Source: Peptoniphilus harei (GTDB taxonomy: Bacteria; Bacillota; Clostridia; Tissierellales; Peptoniphilaceae). From it: 64,000 bases of DNA. The notes beneath the pieces are model-generated. The model was not told the DNA's origin. It worked only from the letters and a program-made list of their open reading frames with translations, and searched no databases. The stretch lies in the NCBI RefSeq assembly GCF_900454685.1, contig NZ_UATM01000032.1, positions 1,674,001 to 1,738,000 on the forward strand, written 5' to 3'. Numbering within the stretch: position 1 is the first letter of the stretch; each line of letters begins with the position of its first letter. A program made the position numbers and the translations under genes. Shown here piece after piece: positions 17,658-28,428 of the stretch.

Positions 17658-18140
17658 TTACTTATTTATGACTTTTTCTCGTTCTAGTTCTAAAATAGAA
17701 AATGTTCCTTTTGGAATACCACTTTTTGATGAGAAATCTAAATCTTTTTTAGAATTTTTTGAATCAGTAATAAGTATATAACTACTATGTTTTTTAGAAG
17801 TAGAAATTCTCAAACTCACATCAGAAACTCTTACTGCTATACGTGCATTCTCATTATCTTCATTAGAAAATACTAATAAATAATCAGCATCTTTATTTGT
17901 TGTAAATTTAAAACCCTGTTCTTCCATAATCTTGTTACTTACAATAACTTCTTTTAGCTTATATTTATACACACTATCATAAGTTAAGTCCTTAATAATT
18001 TTTTCATAGTTTGGTTTATCATCACAAACATCTATGTTAAAATTATAATTTTCTTTATTAGAATTTAAAAAAGAAAAACCACACATAATTGACACAATAG
18101 CCAAAGATATTAAAATTAATACAATTTTTTTAGTTTTCAT
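17658..18140 (-). CDS. Small membrane-anchored or secreted protein, unknown function
   Basis: A 160-residue protein with a basic N-terminus and one hydrophobic segment (about residues 5-24) that could be a signal anchor or a signal peptide; there is no good lipobox or cleavage site, although a Cys occurs at residue 20. The exposed part is a single lysine/aspartate-rich domain. No family recognised. Start ATG follows AAAGGGG. It sits alone between the ctsR promoter and the EF-G paralogue terminator. Confidence 0.7.
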   Translation of the reverse strand: MKTKKIVLILISLAIVSIMCGFSFLNSNKENYNFNIDVCDDKPNYEKIIKDLTYDSVYKYKLKEVIVSNKIMEEQGFKFTTNKDADYLLVFSNEDNENARIAVRVSDVSLRISTSKKHSSYILITDSKNSKKDLDFSSKSGIPKGTFSILELEREKVINK

Positions 18141-18233
18141 TTTTATCCCCTTTCTATAAGGTATAATGTTATCTAACTAAATTATAAAACTATTAATGTT
18201 GCTTTTCAATATGTTTAATCGTTTTATAATAAA

Positions 18234-18262
18234 AAAGGTTGAACACTTAAGCCCAACCTTTA
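18234..18262 (-). terminator. Terminator of the EF-G paralogue
   Basis: AAAGGTTG-loop-CAACCTTT followed by TTT on the minus strand, 12 bp after the stop at 18274. Confidence 0.85.
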
Positions 18263-18273
18263 AAAATTTATTT

Positions 18274-20334
18274 TTATTTATCAGTTTTTCTTTCTTCAAT
18301 AATTTTTTCTGCAATATTTTGTGGAACTTCTTCATATCTTACAAATTCCATGTTGAAAGTTCCCCTACCTTGAGTAAGTGATCTAAGATCAATTAGGTAA
18401 GTGAAAAGTTCAGCTTGAGGTGCTTCAGCAATAAGAACTTGAGTGCCGTCATTTTGTTGGTCCATACCAAGAATTCTTCCACGTCTCTTGTTCATATCTC
18501 CCATTACATCTCCAAGATAAGATTCTGGAATTGTAACTTCAACCTTCATAATAGGCTCAAGGAGAACTGGGCTTGCTTCTTGCATACCCTTCTTAAAGGC
18601 AAGATTTGCAGCAAGTTTAAAGGACATTTCATTTGAGTCAACATCGTGGTAGGATCCATCATATAAAACAGCCTTGAAGTTTGTAACAGGATACCCTGCG
18701 AGAACTCCCTTTTCCTTAGATTCAATAATTCCCTTTTCAACTGCTGGGAAGTAGTTCTTAGGAACTGCGCCACCAAATACTTCTTCATCGAATTCAAAAT
18801 CATTTTCAGATGGTTCAAATCTAATCCAAACATCACCATATTGGCCTGCTCCACCAGATTGTTTTTTGTGTTTACCTTGTACACTTGCAGTCTGTCTAAT
18901 TGTTTCTCTATAAGGGATTATAAATGGAACAATTTCAACTTCAACACCATAAGTGTTCTTTAATTTTTCAAGTATAACATCAAGTTGAACCTTGCCTTGA
19001 CCACCTATAGTCATTTGTTTAGTTTCTGTATTTCTTTCGATTGTAAATGTTGGGTCTTCGTCCCTAATCTTCTTAAGAGATTGAGTAAGCTTTTCTTCGT
19101 CTCCCTTAGTCTTAGGTTCTATTGCATAATATAAAACTGGAGTAGGATGTTTTAACTTCTTGTACTTAACCATGTGGTCCTTATCACAAAGAGTATCACC
19201 AGTTAAAGTACCTGCAAGTTTTGTAGTTGCACCAATGTCTCCTGCATATATTTCATCAACTTCTATTTGTTCCTTGCCTCTCATTACAAAAAGGCCACCA
19301 AGTTTTTCTGTTTCTTCAGTAGTTACATTATATAAAGGAGTGTTTTTAGTTAAAATACCAGAAATTACCTTAAAGATAGAAATCTTTCCAAGGAATGGGT
19401 CTGATACAGTTTTAAATACAACTGCTGCAAAAGGATCCTTTGCTGAAACCTTTCTTTCTTCCCCTTCCTTGTATCTAAATCCAAGGTGGGCACGATCATC
19501 GTCTGGTGCTGGCATGTAGTTAACAATTGTATTAAGTAAAATATCAATACCTATTCCCTTTTCACCAGATCCAACAAGTAGTGGAACTGCGTCACCTTCA
19601 AGTAGGGCTGTTGTAACTCCTCTTAGAAGGTCTTCTCTTGTGAATTTTTCTCCAGAGAAGTATTTTTCCATAAGTACTTCATCAGAACCTGCAACAACTT
19701 CTGCAATTTCTTCATACATTCTTTCAGTTGCCTTAACTTGGTCGTGGTTAAGTTCAGTTTCTTCTGGTGCAGAGTTTATATACTTATATCCCTTTTGGAA
19801 GATTACATCAGTTACACCAACAAAATCTTCACCTTCGCCAATAGGTACAGAGAATGGGATAACTTTTTTACCAAAGGCAGCTTCAAGCTCATCCATTAGT
19901 TTTCTAAAGTTTACATTTTCTCCGTCAATTTTATTTATAAAAATAATTCTTGGAAGACCAATTTTTTCTGTGTATTTCCAAGTTCTTTCTGTTCCAACTT
20001 CGATACCCTTAGTTGCATCTATAACCATAATTGCTGCTTCACTGGCTCTTAGAGCACTGTGAGCTTCGCCAACAAAATCAAGAAATCCAGGAGTATCTAT
20101 TATGTTTACTTTATAATTTCTCCATTCAACAGGAATAATTGATGTTGCAATTGATGTTCCTCTTTCTCTTTCTTCTTTTGAGAAGTCGGATACTGTGTTC
20201 TTGCTAGAAACATTTCCAAGTTTTTTTGTAGCTCCACTTTGGAATAACATAGCCTCTGTTAGGTTAGTCTTTCCGGAGCCAGAATGTCCCACGAGAGCAA
20301 GATTTCTTACCTTATCTGTTGTATAAACTTTCAT
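18274..20334 (-). CDS. Elongation factor G-like GTPase (EF-G paralogue)
   Basis: A 686-residue translational GTPase with five EF-G domains. The P-loop is GHSGSGKT (16-23) rather than the AHIDAGKT of housekeeping FusA; G3 is DTPGFLDF (80-87) and G4 NKID (134-137). This P-loop and the absence of neighbouring rpsL/rpsG/tuf genes place it in the EF-G-like subfamily that accompanies, or rarely replaces, canonical FusA in clostridia. Its exact role is not established. It is often annotated simply as elongation factor G. Monocistronic; a possible catabolite-response element lies upstream. Confidence 0.9.
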   Translation of the reverse strand: MKVYTTDKVRNLALVGHSGSGKTNLTEAMLFQSGATKKLGNVSSKNTVSDFSKEERERGTSIATSIIPVEWRNYKVNIIDTPGFLDFVGEAHSALRASEAAIMVIDATKGIEVGTERTWKYTEKIGLPRIIFINKIDGENVNFRKLMDELEAAFGKKVIPFSVPIGEGEDFVGVTDVIFQKGYKYINSAPEETELNHDQVKATERMYEEIAEVVAGSDEVLMEKYFSGEKFTREDLLRGVTTALLEGDAVPLLVGSGEKGIGIDILLNTIVNYMPAPDDDRAHLGFRYKEGEERKVSAKDPFAAVVFKTVSDPFLGKISIFKVISGILTKNTPLYNVTTEETEKLGGLFVMRGKEQIEVDEIYAGDIGATTKLAGTLTGDTLCDKDHMVKYKKLKHPTPVLYYAIEPKTKGDEEKLTQSLKKIRDEDPTFTIERNTETKQMTIGGQGKVQLDVILEKLKNTYGVEVEIVPFIIPYRETIRQTASVQGKHKKQSGGAGQYGDVWIRFEPSENDFEFDEEVFGGAVPKNYFPAVEKGIIESKEKGVLAGYPVTNFKAVLYDGSYHDVDSNEMSFKLAANLAFKKGMQEASPVLLEPIMKVEVTIPESYLGDVMGDMNKRRGRILGMDQQNDGTQVLIAEAPQAELFTYLIDLRSLTQGRGTFNMEFVRYEEVPQNIAEKIIEERKTDK

Positions 20335-20363
20335 TGTTTTCCTCCTAAATATATTAATTTTTT

Positions 20364-20377
20364 TGAAATCGTTTCGA
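20364..20377 (-). promoter_or_regulatory. Possible cre (CcpA) site
   Basis: TGAAATCGTTTCGA matches the cre consensus TGWAANCGNTNWCA at 12 of 14 positions, upstream of the EF-G-like gene. Confidence 0.35.
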
Positions 20378-20484
20378 TGGATAAATTATAACATAAATTT
20401 TAGCATTTGAAAACTGTGTAAAATTATCTATTTAGGGTATTACATTGTTATAAATATAATATTACTAATAAGTGAGTGGTGTGA

Positions 20485-21132
20485 ATGGATTTTAAATTTT
20501 TAAATAAAGATAAACTCCCCTACCTTATAATTGTCTTTTTACTTTTAATAATTGGCTACCAATATTATGATAATCACAGCAAGGATGATGCCAAAGAATT
20601 TTTAAAAATAAATACTGCTGGCATAATTGATAATAAGAAGAAATCTCTTGATGAAAATACAAAAGAACTTGAGATTGAAAAAGCTCCTGAAGAAAGTGAA
20701 GAGATAATGGTACATATATCTGGAGCGGTAAATAGCCCTGGCATCCTAAGACTTGACTCAAGTAAGCGTGTGGTTGATGCCCTTGATTTGGCTGGTGGAG
20801 CAAGAGATGATGCAGACCTTGATAGGGTTAACTTGGCAGCAAGGCTTCACGACGAAGAAAAGATTTATATTCCAAAAGTTGGCGAAGTACAAGAAAATAT
20901 GACCACACTTGTATCTAGTCCATCATCAAGTGGGCCTGCTTCAAAAATAAATATTAACTCAGCTGACCTAAGTGAACTGACAAAAATTCCTGGAGTTGGA
21001 GAAAAAACTGCCCAAAAGATTTTAGACTACAGGGCCAACAATTCTTTCTCTTCCATTGAGGACATAAAAAATGTCCCTGGCATTGGGGACAAAAAATTTG
21101 AATCCATGAAGGACTACATTTCTACTTATTAA
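20485..21132 (+). CDS. comEA: Competence protein ComEA-like DNA-binding protein
   Basis: Membrane-anchored receptor for double-stranded DNA in natural transformation. The 215-residue protein has one N-terminal membrane helix (about 12-25), an SLBB domain (about 74-131, IMVHISGAVNSPG...), a low-complexity linker, and a C-terminal double helix-hairpin-helix (IPGVGEKTA at 168-176 and VPGIGDKKF at 197-205). This is the standard ComEA order and length. No comEC or comEB follows in this window, so it is separated from its usual operon partners. Start ATG follows a weak GAGTGGTG. Confidence 0.92.
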   Translation: MDFKFLNKDKLPYLIIVFLLLIIGYQYYDNHSKDDAKEFLKINTAGIIDNKKKSLDENTKELEIEKAPEESEEIMVHISGAVNSPGILRLDSSKRVVDALDLAGGARDDADLDRVNLAARLHDEEKIYIPKVGEVQENMTTLVSSPSSSGPASKININSADLSELTKIPGVGEKTAQKILDYRANNSFSSIEDIKNVPGIGDKKFESMKDYISTY

Positions 21133-21196
21133 ATTTAAAAACTACAAACAAAAACTTATTTAATAATTACTAAATATTTTTCATATTCTTCCTAAA

Positions 21197-21250
21197 AAAG
21201 CTCAAGAAAAAAGAAGCACCTGAGTGCCTCTTATCTTGAGCTTAATTTTT
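21197..21250. terminator. Bidirectional terminator with nested hairpin
   Basis: Outer stem AAGCTCAAGA / TCTTGAGCTT encloses an inner AAGCACCTGAGTGCCTC hairpin. It serves comEA (+) and the convergent small membrane gene (-). Confidence 0.8.
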
Positions 21251-21585
21251 TATCTATTTCTAGTATTTTTCTTGTAGCGATTTTTATCTGAAGAGGCAAT
21301 GCCTATTATTAGTGCAAATATAAGTGACACTAATCCAGATGAAACTCCCACTACAAAAATAATTAAATTGTCTAAGCTTGTTGGATCAAAAAGTTTATTG
21401 ATAACCATAAAAAGAGAAATTATCCCAACAAATACCAGAGCAAGTCCTGGTAAATATTTTATAAATTTTAAATCCCTTGCAGCAAAGTTTACTATAAAGG
21501 TAATGACAATTCCAATTAATATTGCACCTAGGGTTAGGAGCATGTAAGTGGAATTTTCTCCAATCAATTCTATAATCTTATTCAT
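21250..21585 (-). CDS. Small membrane protein, unknown function
   Basis: A protein of about 111 residues with three predicted membrane helices (about 14-33, 45-63 and 76-99) and a basic tail. The start at 21585 has GAGGTG in front; an in-frame ATG at 21597 overlaps the preceding stop. It is the last gene of the response-regulator/kinase/lipoprotein operon. No family recognised; possibly a membrane partner of the lipoprotein. Confidence 0.7.
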   Translation of the reverse strand: MNKIIELIGENSTYMLLTLGAILIGIVITFIVNFAARDLKFIKYLPGLALVFVGIISLFMVINKLFDPTSLDNLIIFVVGVSSGLVSLIFALIIGIASSDKNRYKKNTRNR

Positions 21586-21593
21586 TTCACACC

Positions 21594-23030
21594 TCATTTA
21601 TTTGATGAAAGTTCATCCTGCCAAATATTTGCATAGCGGCCTGTTGCCCACTCTGTCATAATTGTGGAAGCCTCATCTCCTATTTCCCTTTCAAAAATAG
21701 GACTGGAGATAATTCTTCCTTCACTTATATTATATATTCTTAGATAATTATTTTCCAATGTTATTAAGAAATTGTTATCTGGAGAAACAAATCCATCTTT
21801 TATTCCTGACTTAAAACTTTTGATCTGAGTCATTGGAATATTTATTTTGTTGTACTTGTTAACTTCATAAGGAAGAACTAGATTTAAATCAAAATCAGAA
21901 TACTTTCCATCTTCTGTGTTAAGCCTTCCCTTGAGCTTCCAAAATCCATTGTCCCTATAGATTCCAATATTGTAAGGATCTTCTTTTAGGGATTGAATGT
22001 TTTTCCCTTCAGCCTTTAATTCATCTTCAGATATGAAATCTTTATAACTAAGGGCCTTTTTATCCTCTAGCTTATCTAAATTATAAATTCTAAGAGTCCT
22101 TTTGCCTGTATTCCTATCGAGACTCTCAACATTTATATAATTATTTGTAATAAAGTTAATTGTCTTAAGGGAGTTGTCTTCTCTTAACTCTTCAGCTTCA
22201 TTTTTTGGAATTTCCGAATCTCTTTTAAGAAGATTTGACGTTTTATAGTCTCTTGCAATTAACCTATCAGTTGTTTCCTCTGACTTTGATTCTCTTTGAA
22301 CACTAACTTCATAGAAGCGATCATCCCTTGGAAGGATAATATTGTTCATCTCGTAGACATTTTCCAATTTTGAATCAGAAAATTTTAGGTAAAGAGTCTT
22401 GTAATTCCATGAAGGAATATTGGAATCAAGTTTAGTTTTAAATCCAATTAAAAATCCCTTGTCACCTGTTAAGTCAAACAAGCTACTCTTAGCTAAAACC
22501 TCATCCTTTCTTTCTAAAATATGTGAATTTAAATCTTCATTTTTTATCTTGTCGTCCACAAGTTTTATTTCAAGAGTTATTCCATTGTCAAACAAGAGAG
22601 CAGTGTTCTCACTTGTCTTTATAACTTCATAATACAAGGAAGAGTTGGAATTTGAATCGAAGACATAAGTTGTATAGACTTCAGAATCTTCAAGTCCCAA
22701 ATTCTTGTAGTCAAGATTAAACTTTTGGTATAAATAATTAGAAAGTTTCACATATTTAGTCTTATAAGAAGCATCCTTTATATAATCATTGGCAAGAAGG
22801 ACTGAGTCATTACTAAAGTATAAGTCTTCTCCAATTAATTCCTTAAATTTAAAATTGTCTTGGTTTGATTTTTTATTGGATATAAACTTCGTTATTGTCC
22901 ACTTACCATAAAGTGGTGACTGACCCATATCTGGCCTTTCAACATCAGTTCCTTGACTTGTCAAAAAGGAGCAACCCGTTAATAAAACTAGGGAAATTAA
23001 TGAGAGGTAAAAAATTATTTTTTTAATCAT
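21594..23030 (-). CDS. Lipoprotein of unknown function encoded with a two-component system
   Basis: About 478 residues with a type II signal peptide ending in the lipobox LLTGC (Cys about residue 20). The mature protein is long and beta-rich, with no recognised domain; segments such as YFSNDSVLLANDYIKDASYK and ISEGRIISSPIFE look extracytoplasmic. I chose ATG 23030 behind AGGTG rather than the GTG at 23039. It overlaps the sensor kinase gene by 8 bases and is translated with it, suggesting it modulates or is a partner of that sensor. Propeller-like blades are possible but I cannot show them. Confidence 0.75.
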   Translation of the reverse strand: MIKKIIFYLSLISLVLLTGCSFLTSQGTDVERPDMGQSPLYGKWTITKFISNKKSNQDNFKFKELIGEDLYFSNDSVLLANDYIKDASYKTKYVKLSNYLYQKFNLDYKNLGLEDSEVYTTYVFDSNSNSSLYYEVIKTSENTALLFDNGITLEIKLVDDKIKNEDLNSHILERKDEVLAKSSLFDLTGDKGFLIGFKTKLDSNIPSWNYKTLYLKFSDSKLENVYEMNNIILPRDDRFYEVSVQRESKSEETTDRLIARDYKTSNLLKRDSEIPKNEAEELREDNSLKTINFITNNYINVESLDRNTGKRTLRIYNLDKLEDKKALSYKDFISEDELKAEGKNIQSLKEDPYNIGIYRDNGFWKLKGRLNTEDGKYSDFDLNLVLPYEVNKYNKINIPMTQIKSFKSGIKDGFVSPDNNFLITLENNYLRIYNISEGRIISSPIFEREIGDEASTIMTEWATGRYANIWQDELSSNK

Positions 23031-24444
23031 TTTTTTCACCTACTTCTTTTTCTATTTCTAGGGGCAAGCTAACCTTGACTGTTGTTCCAATATTTTCTTC
23101 GGAGAAAATCTCTAGTTTACCTTGGTGGAGTTTTGTTATCTCATCACTAATGGATAGACCAATTCCACTGTGGCTCTTGGAGTGTTTGCCCTTGTAGAAT
23201 TTTTCTTTTACGTGAGCAAGTTCTTCCTTAGTCATTCCCATTCCATTGTCAGAAACCATAATTTGAACAAGATCAGCTTCTCTTATCATTTGGAACTTAA
23301 CCCATCCCTTGTCTGATGTAAATTTAATGGCATTGTCCAAGAGATTAATAAGCAGCTGTTTGATCCTATTTTCATCAGCATTAATAAGTATTGACTCTTC
23401 TGGGAGCGCTGTAATAAGTTCAATATTGTTGGACTTGGCACGAGGTCTCATTTGCTTTGATATATCCACACAAGTTTGTGTTATATCAAAAACATCCTTA
23501 TCAAGGGTGATTCTTCCTGAAATATATCTAGAAAAGTCTAAGAGTTCTTCAACCATTTTGGCAAGCCTGTCTGCCTCATTCTCTATTATATTTAAGCCAT
23601 CTTCCATTAGTTCTTTTTCATCTTCTTTGGCATCCTTTAGTACAACGGCCCATCCCTTTATTGATGTAAGAGGGGTTCTAAGCTCGTGAGAAATTGAAGA
23701 TATAAAATCATTTTTTATCCTATCTTTGTTTATAATTTCATCACTCATGGCATTAAGAGTCTTGGCAAGCTCTCCTATCTCGTCATCTTCAAAAATCTTG
23801 GCCTTCTCCTCGTAATTTCCCTTTAGCATAGTCTTGGCTACTTCTGTAAGTTCTAAAATTGGTTTTACAATGGACTTTGATATAAGAAGTGAAACCATAG
23901 TTGTCACTAGGGCTACAAATAGAGTAAAGATAAGTAGACTTATAATAGTTTTTAAAATTGCAGCCTTGATTCCTTCAATAGACGAAATAAATCTTAGGTA
24001 GCCAATTATTTCTCCTTCATTATTTTTTATAGGACCTGCAACGGACATTATAGCTTCACCTGTTTGTGAATCTTCTCCCTTCCAAGTCTTTATTTCACCC
24101 TTCTCAGCGGCCATTACATCTATAGTTTCTATTGGGTTTGAAGCCAACCTTCCAATGGAATCTGACAAGAGGTTTTTATCCTTATCAAGGATTTGGACTT
24201 CTGCATTGGTGTTAGACAAGAAGATATCACTGTCCTCATAGATCAAATCTTCAATGGACTTGTCGGAATAGTCTCTCCTGTAAATTTCTAAAGAGACCTC
24301 CATCCTCTGGATTAATTCCTTGGATATGTTGTTGTAATAGTAGGAGCTAAAGGAAAAAAGCAAGAATATATCTATAATTGAAATTGTAATTAAAATTATT
24401 ATTAAAAAACTTCTGACAAGTCTTTTTCCAATTTTATTTTTCAA
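23023..24444 (-). CDS. Sensor histidine kinase (HAMP-HisKA-HATPase)
   Basis: A 473-residue membrane sensor: TM1 about 11-32, an extracytoplasmic region (33-163) with a PAS-like or dCache-like fold, TM2 about 164-188, HAMP about 190-242, HisKA with H253 in SSISHELRTPLTSIKG, and a HATPase domain with NLLDNAIKF and GIGLSISDEI. The start is TTG (24444), 8 bp after the response-regulator stop. Pairs with the OmpR-type regulator upstream and overlaps the lipoprotein downstream. Signal not known; the SHELRTPLTSI box is PhoR/WalK-like. Confidence 0.92.
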   Translation of the reverse strand: MKNKIGKRLVRSFLIIILITISIIDIFLLFSFSSYYYNNISKELIQRMEVSLEIYRRDYSDKSIEDLIYEDSDIFLSNTNAEVQILDKDKNLLSDSIGRLASNPIETIDVMAAEKGEIKTWKGEDSQTGEAIMSVAGPIKNNEGEIIGYLRFISSIEGIKAAILKTIISLLIFTLFVALVTTMVSLLISKSIVKPILELTEVAKTMLKGNYEEKAKIFEDDEIGELAKTLNAMSDEIINKDRIKNDFISSISHELRTPLTSIKGWAVVLKDAKEDEKELMEDGLNIIENEADRLAKMVEELLDFSRYISGRITLDKDVFDITQTCVDISKQMRPRAKSNNIELITALPEESILINADENRIKQLLINLLDNAIKFTSDKGWVKFQMIREADLVQIMVSDNGMGMTKEELAHVKEKFYKGKHSKSHSGIGLSISDEITKLHQGKLEIFSEENIGTTVKVSLPLEIEKEVGEKND

Positions 24445-24452
24445 TTATAAAC

Positions 24453-25136
24453 CTACTTCCATCTGTAACCAGTTCCCCAAACTGTTTCAATATAGTCTGG
24501 CTTTGCTGGGTTTGTTTCGATTTTTGACCTAAGTCTTCTTATATTTACATCAACAATTTTTGAGTCGCCTAAGAAGTCATCTCCCCAAACTAATTTTAAA
24601 ATTTCATTTCTTGTCATGGCCTTGCCAGGATTTGTCATAAATAATTTTATAATTTGATATTCTGTAGGAGTGAGTTCTAGTTCCACATCATCCTTATAAA
24701 ACTTTCTTGAGTAAGAATCTATTTTAAAAGGTGGGTCTGTGATTAAGTTGCTTTCATTTTCTTCACCAATTTCAAGCCTTCTCTCAATTGATTTTATCCT
24801 AAGAGTTAACTCAGTTGGGTTAAAGGGTTTAGTCAAATAATCATCTGTTCCATATTGAAGACCCATAATCTTGTCATAGTCTTCTGCCTTTGCAGTTAGC
24901 ATAATGATACCAAGGCTTGGGAACTCTCCCCTCAAGGTCTTGCAGACTTCAAAACCATCTATGCCAGGTAGCATAATATCTAGGACTACAATATCTGGAA
25001 GCTCGCGTCTAGCAATTTCAATTCCATCTTCTCCGCTGCCAGCTTCAAAAATTGTGTAGCCTTCTCTTTCAAGATTTATCTTAACAAATTTTCTTATTGA
25101 TTCTTCGTCTTCAACGAGCAAGACTTTTGTTTTCAA
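24453..25136 (-). CDS. OmpR/PhoB-family response regulator
   Basis: Transcription factor activated by phosphorylation. The 227-residue protein has a receiver domain with acidic pocket D10/E11, phosphorylated Asp D53 in VVLDIMLPG and Lys K103, and a C-terminal winged helix (about 130-227) with LELTPTEYQIIKLFM and VWGTGYRWK. It starts at TTG behind GAGGTG. First gene of the operon; target genes not identifiable here, though the following lipoprotein gene is a natural candidate. Confidence 0.93.
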   Translation of the reverse strand: MKTKVLLVEDEESIRKFVKINLEREGYTIFEAGSGEDGIEIARRELPDIVVLDIMLPGIDGFEVCKTLRGEFPSLGIIMLTAKAEDYDKIMGLQYGTDDYLTKPFNPTELTLRIKSIERRLEIGEENESNLITDPPFKIDSYSRKFYKDDVELELTPTEYQIIKLFMTNPGKAMTRNEILKLVWGDDFLGDSKIVDVNIRRLRSKIETNPAKPDYIETVWGTGYRWK

Positions 25137-25165
25137 AATATCACCTCTATCTTGTAATTATAAAG

Positions 25166-25199
25166 AAAATCCACTCCAAATTCAATTGAAGTGGATTTA
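25166..25199 (-). terminator. guaB terminator
   Basis: Minus-strand AAATCCACTTCAA / TTGGAGTGGATTT stem followed by TTC, just after the guaB stop. Confidence 0.8.
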
Positions 25200-25207
25200 T
25201 TAATGTC

Positions 25208-26665
<1,458 letters not shown>

Positions 26666-26677
26666 TTATTAATACAT

Positions 26678-27616
26678 TTATTCTTCATTTGCAATTGACT
26701 TCAACCTGAAATCAATATTCTCATCAACCAATGTAACCTTATCTGGCAGACTTAATTTCACTAAATCATTTCCATTTTTATAATTATAAAAATTAACTGG
26801 TTTAGTTTCTATAAAGTCGATAGAATCAATTACATCAGAATTTCCTCTAATTGTAACAGAAGATGGCTCAATTGAAAAGTCACTTGTCACAATATTTTTG
26901 CTAGTATTTTCATTAAATTTTATTTTAATTGGGACAGTTTTACTCTTTAATATTGGAAGGTCAACTTTTACACTTGAAGGATTGACTTCAACTTCCTTAA
27001 TTATCTTCCCTCCATCGTCGTAGGCATATATCTCTGCCTCAAGGCTCGTTGACTGAGTTATATCAGCAAGATCAATATAAGCATCAACCTTTTTAATCTT
27101 ATTCATATAAGTTGATGGACCCTTGACTTCAACGTCTACTTTCTTATTTAAATCACCTAGACTAAGTCCCTTTTCCAGCTTATTTAAGAATACAATATTG
27201 GCTTCATGCTTCTCTTTTAAAACCTTGTCAACTTTAAAAGGTATCCTTCTTGGTGTAGTGTTAGTTACAGATATTCCAAGATCAATATAAGATACATTAA
27301 TAGGAACAGAATGTTCTCCTTCAGTTAACTTACTAACATCAACCTTGGCAACAATTCCATCTTTTGTTACATTTCTCATGTAAGAATTATAACCCTGGAG
27401 TTTAACATCAACGGTAGACTCCTTAGGAGAAATAATCGTTAGGTCTTTGGCCTTTAGATCAGACAAGCCTTCATAAGAAACCTCTATATTTTTGTAGTTT
27501 GTAGAAGTAATGAAATTTGCTTCACCCTTAACATAGGACCATAGGATGATAGCAAAAATTAAGGACATAATTTTTATCATCAAGGTCCTATCATTTTTAA
27601 AATTTATTTTCTTCAT
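26678..27616 (-). CDS. cdaR: CdaA regulator CdaR (YbbR-domain protein)
   Basis: Membrane-anchored extracytoplasmic protein that binds and regulates CdaA. About 312 residues with an N-terminal anchor helix (about 10-27, MIKIMSLIFAIILWSYVKGE) and several YbbR repeats, seen as recurring VKLQGYNSYMRNV- and VEVKGPSTYMNKI-like motifs. Start chosen at ATG 27616 after GGTGAAAAAA; a GTG at 27628 is possible. It overlaps cdaA by 20 bases. Confidence 0.9.
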   Translation of the reverse strand: MKKINFKNDRTLMIKIMSLIFAIILWSYVKGEANFITSTNYKNIEVSYEGLSDLKAKDLTIISPKESTVDVKLQGYNSYMRNVTKDGIVAKVDVSKLTEGEHSVPINVSYIDLGISVTNTTPRRIPFKVDKVLKEKHEANIVFLNKLEKGLSLGDLNKKVDVEVKGPSTYMNKIKKVDAYIDLADITQSTSLEAEIYAYDDGGKIIKEVEVNPSSVKVDLPILKSKTVPIKIKFNENTSKNIVTSDFSIEPSSVTIRGNSDVIDSIDFIETKPVNFYNYKNGNDLVKLSLPDKVTLVDENIDFRLKSIANEE

Positions 27617-28427
27617 TTTTTTCACCACGCTTTGAGAAAAAAGTTCTTGCCTTGTAGTCTGGACTATAAATTTCTAAAAGTTTTGCCTCTAGAGTTTCTA
27701 TATCCAAGTATCTTGAAATAACTCCATTTTCAGCTGTGGAAATAGTTCCATTTTCTTCTGAAACCATTATAGAAAGGCAATCAGCTCTTTCAGAAATTCC
27801 AATTCCTGCCCTGTGTCTTGTCCCCAATTCCTTGGAAATCTTTTGGTTATCAGATAAAGGCAAGAAACAAGCTGCGGCCTTAATTTTTGATCCCTTTATA
27901 ACAACAGCCCCATCGTGAAGTGGCGTATTTGGAATAAAAATATTTATAAGAAGTCCACTGCTAACCTTTCCATTAATTTCAGTTCCAGTTTCAATAACTT
28001 CTGTAAGGCCAACTTCATTTTCAATAATTATTAGGGCACCAATTTTTTGTCTAGCAAGAGAGGCAACTGCAGAAGTAATTTCCTCAACAGTCTCTGGCAC
28101 ATTGTCCTTATTTTGACTGAAACTATTCTTTATATTTGAAGTAAGGCCTAGATATTGTAAACCCCTTCTAATTTCAGGTTGGAACAAGACAATAATAGCC
28201 ACAATACCGTCATTGATAAACCTGGTAAAAATCCAGTTCACTGTGTAAAGTTGGAAAAATTGTGAAATTTTAATAAATAATAGGATAAAAAGAATTCCCT
28301 TAAAAACTTGCTCTGCTCTCGTGTTTCTAATTAATTTTAAAACATAATAAATTAAGATAGTGACAATTAATATGTCAACAACATCTCTCAAGTTAATAAT
28401 ATTTAATAGGTTGCTAAACTTATCCAT
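27597..28427 (-). CDS. cdaA: Diadenylate cyclase CdaA
   Basis: Makes the second messenger c-di-AMP from two ATP. About 276 residues: N-terminal membrane helices (about 16-32, 40-58, 72-83), then the DAC domain with the catalytic DGA (172-174, HDGAVVI) and the RHR motif GTRHRA (202-207). Start ATG 28427 follows GAGGTG six bases away; a longer frame to 28451 lacks support. Directly preceded by a DUF5317 gene and followed by cdaR and guaB. The usual partner glmM is about 7 kb away. Confidence 0.95.
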   Translation of the reverse strand: MDKFSNLLNIINLRDVVDILIVTILIYYVLKLIRNTRAEQVFKGILFILLFIKISQFFQLYTVNWIFTRFINDGIVAIIVLFQPEIRRGLQYLGLTSNIKNSFSQNKDNVPETVEEITSAVASLARQKIGALIIIENEVGLTEVIETGTEINGKVSSGLLINIFIPNTPLHDGAVVIKGSKIKAAACFLPLSDNQKISKELGTRHRAGIGISERADCLSIMVSEENGTISTAENGVISRYLDIETLEAKLLEIYSPDYKARTFFSKRGEKNEENKF

Positions 28428-28428
28428 C

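Noticed and set aside
18546..18884. Minus-strand frame inside the EF-G-like gene
   Set aside because: Out of frame with the EF-G-like gene, leucine-rich shadow with no start signal.
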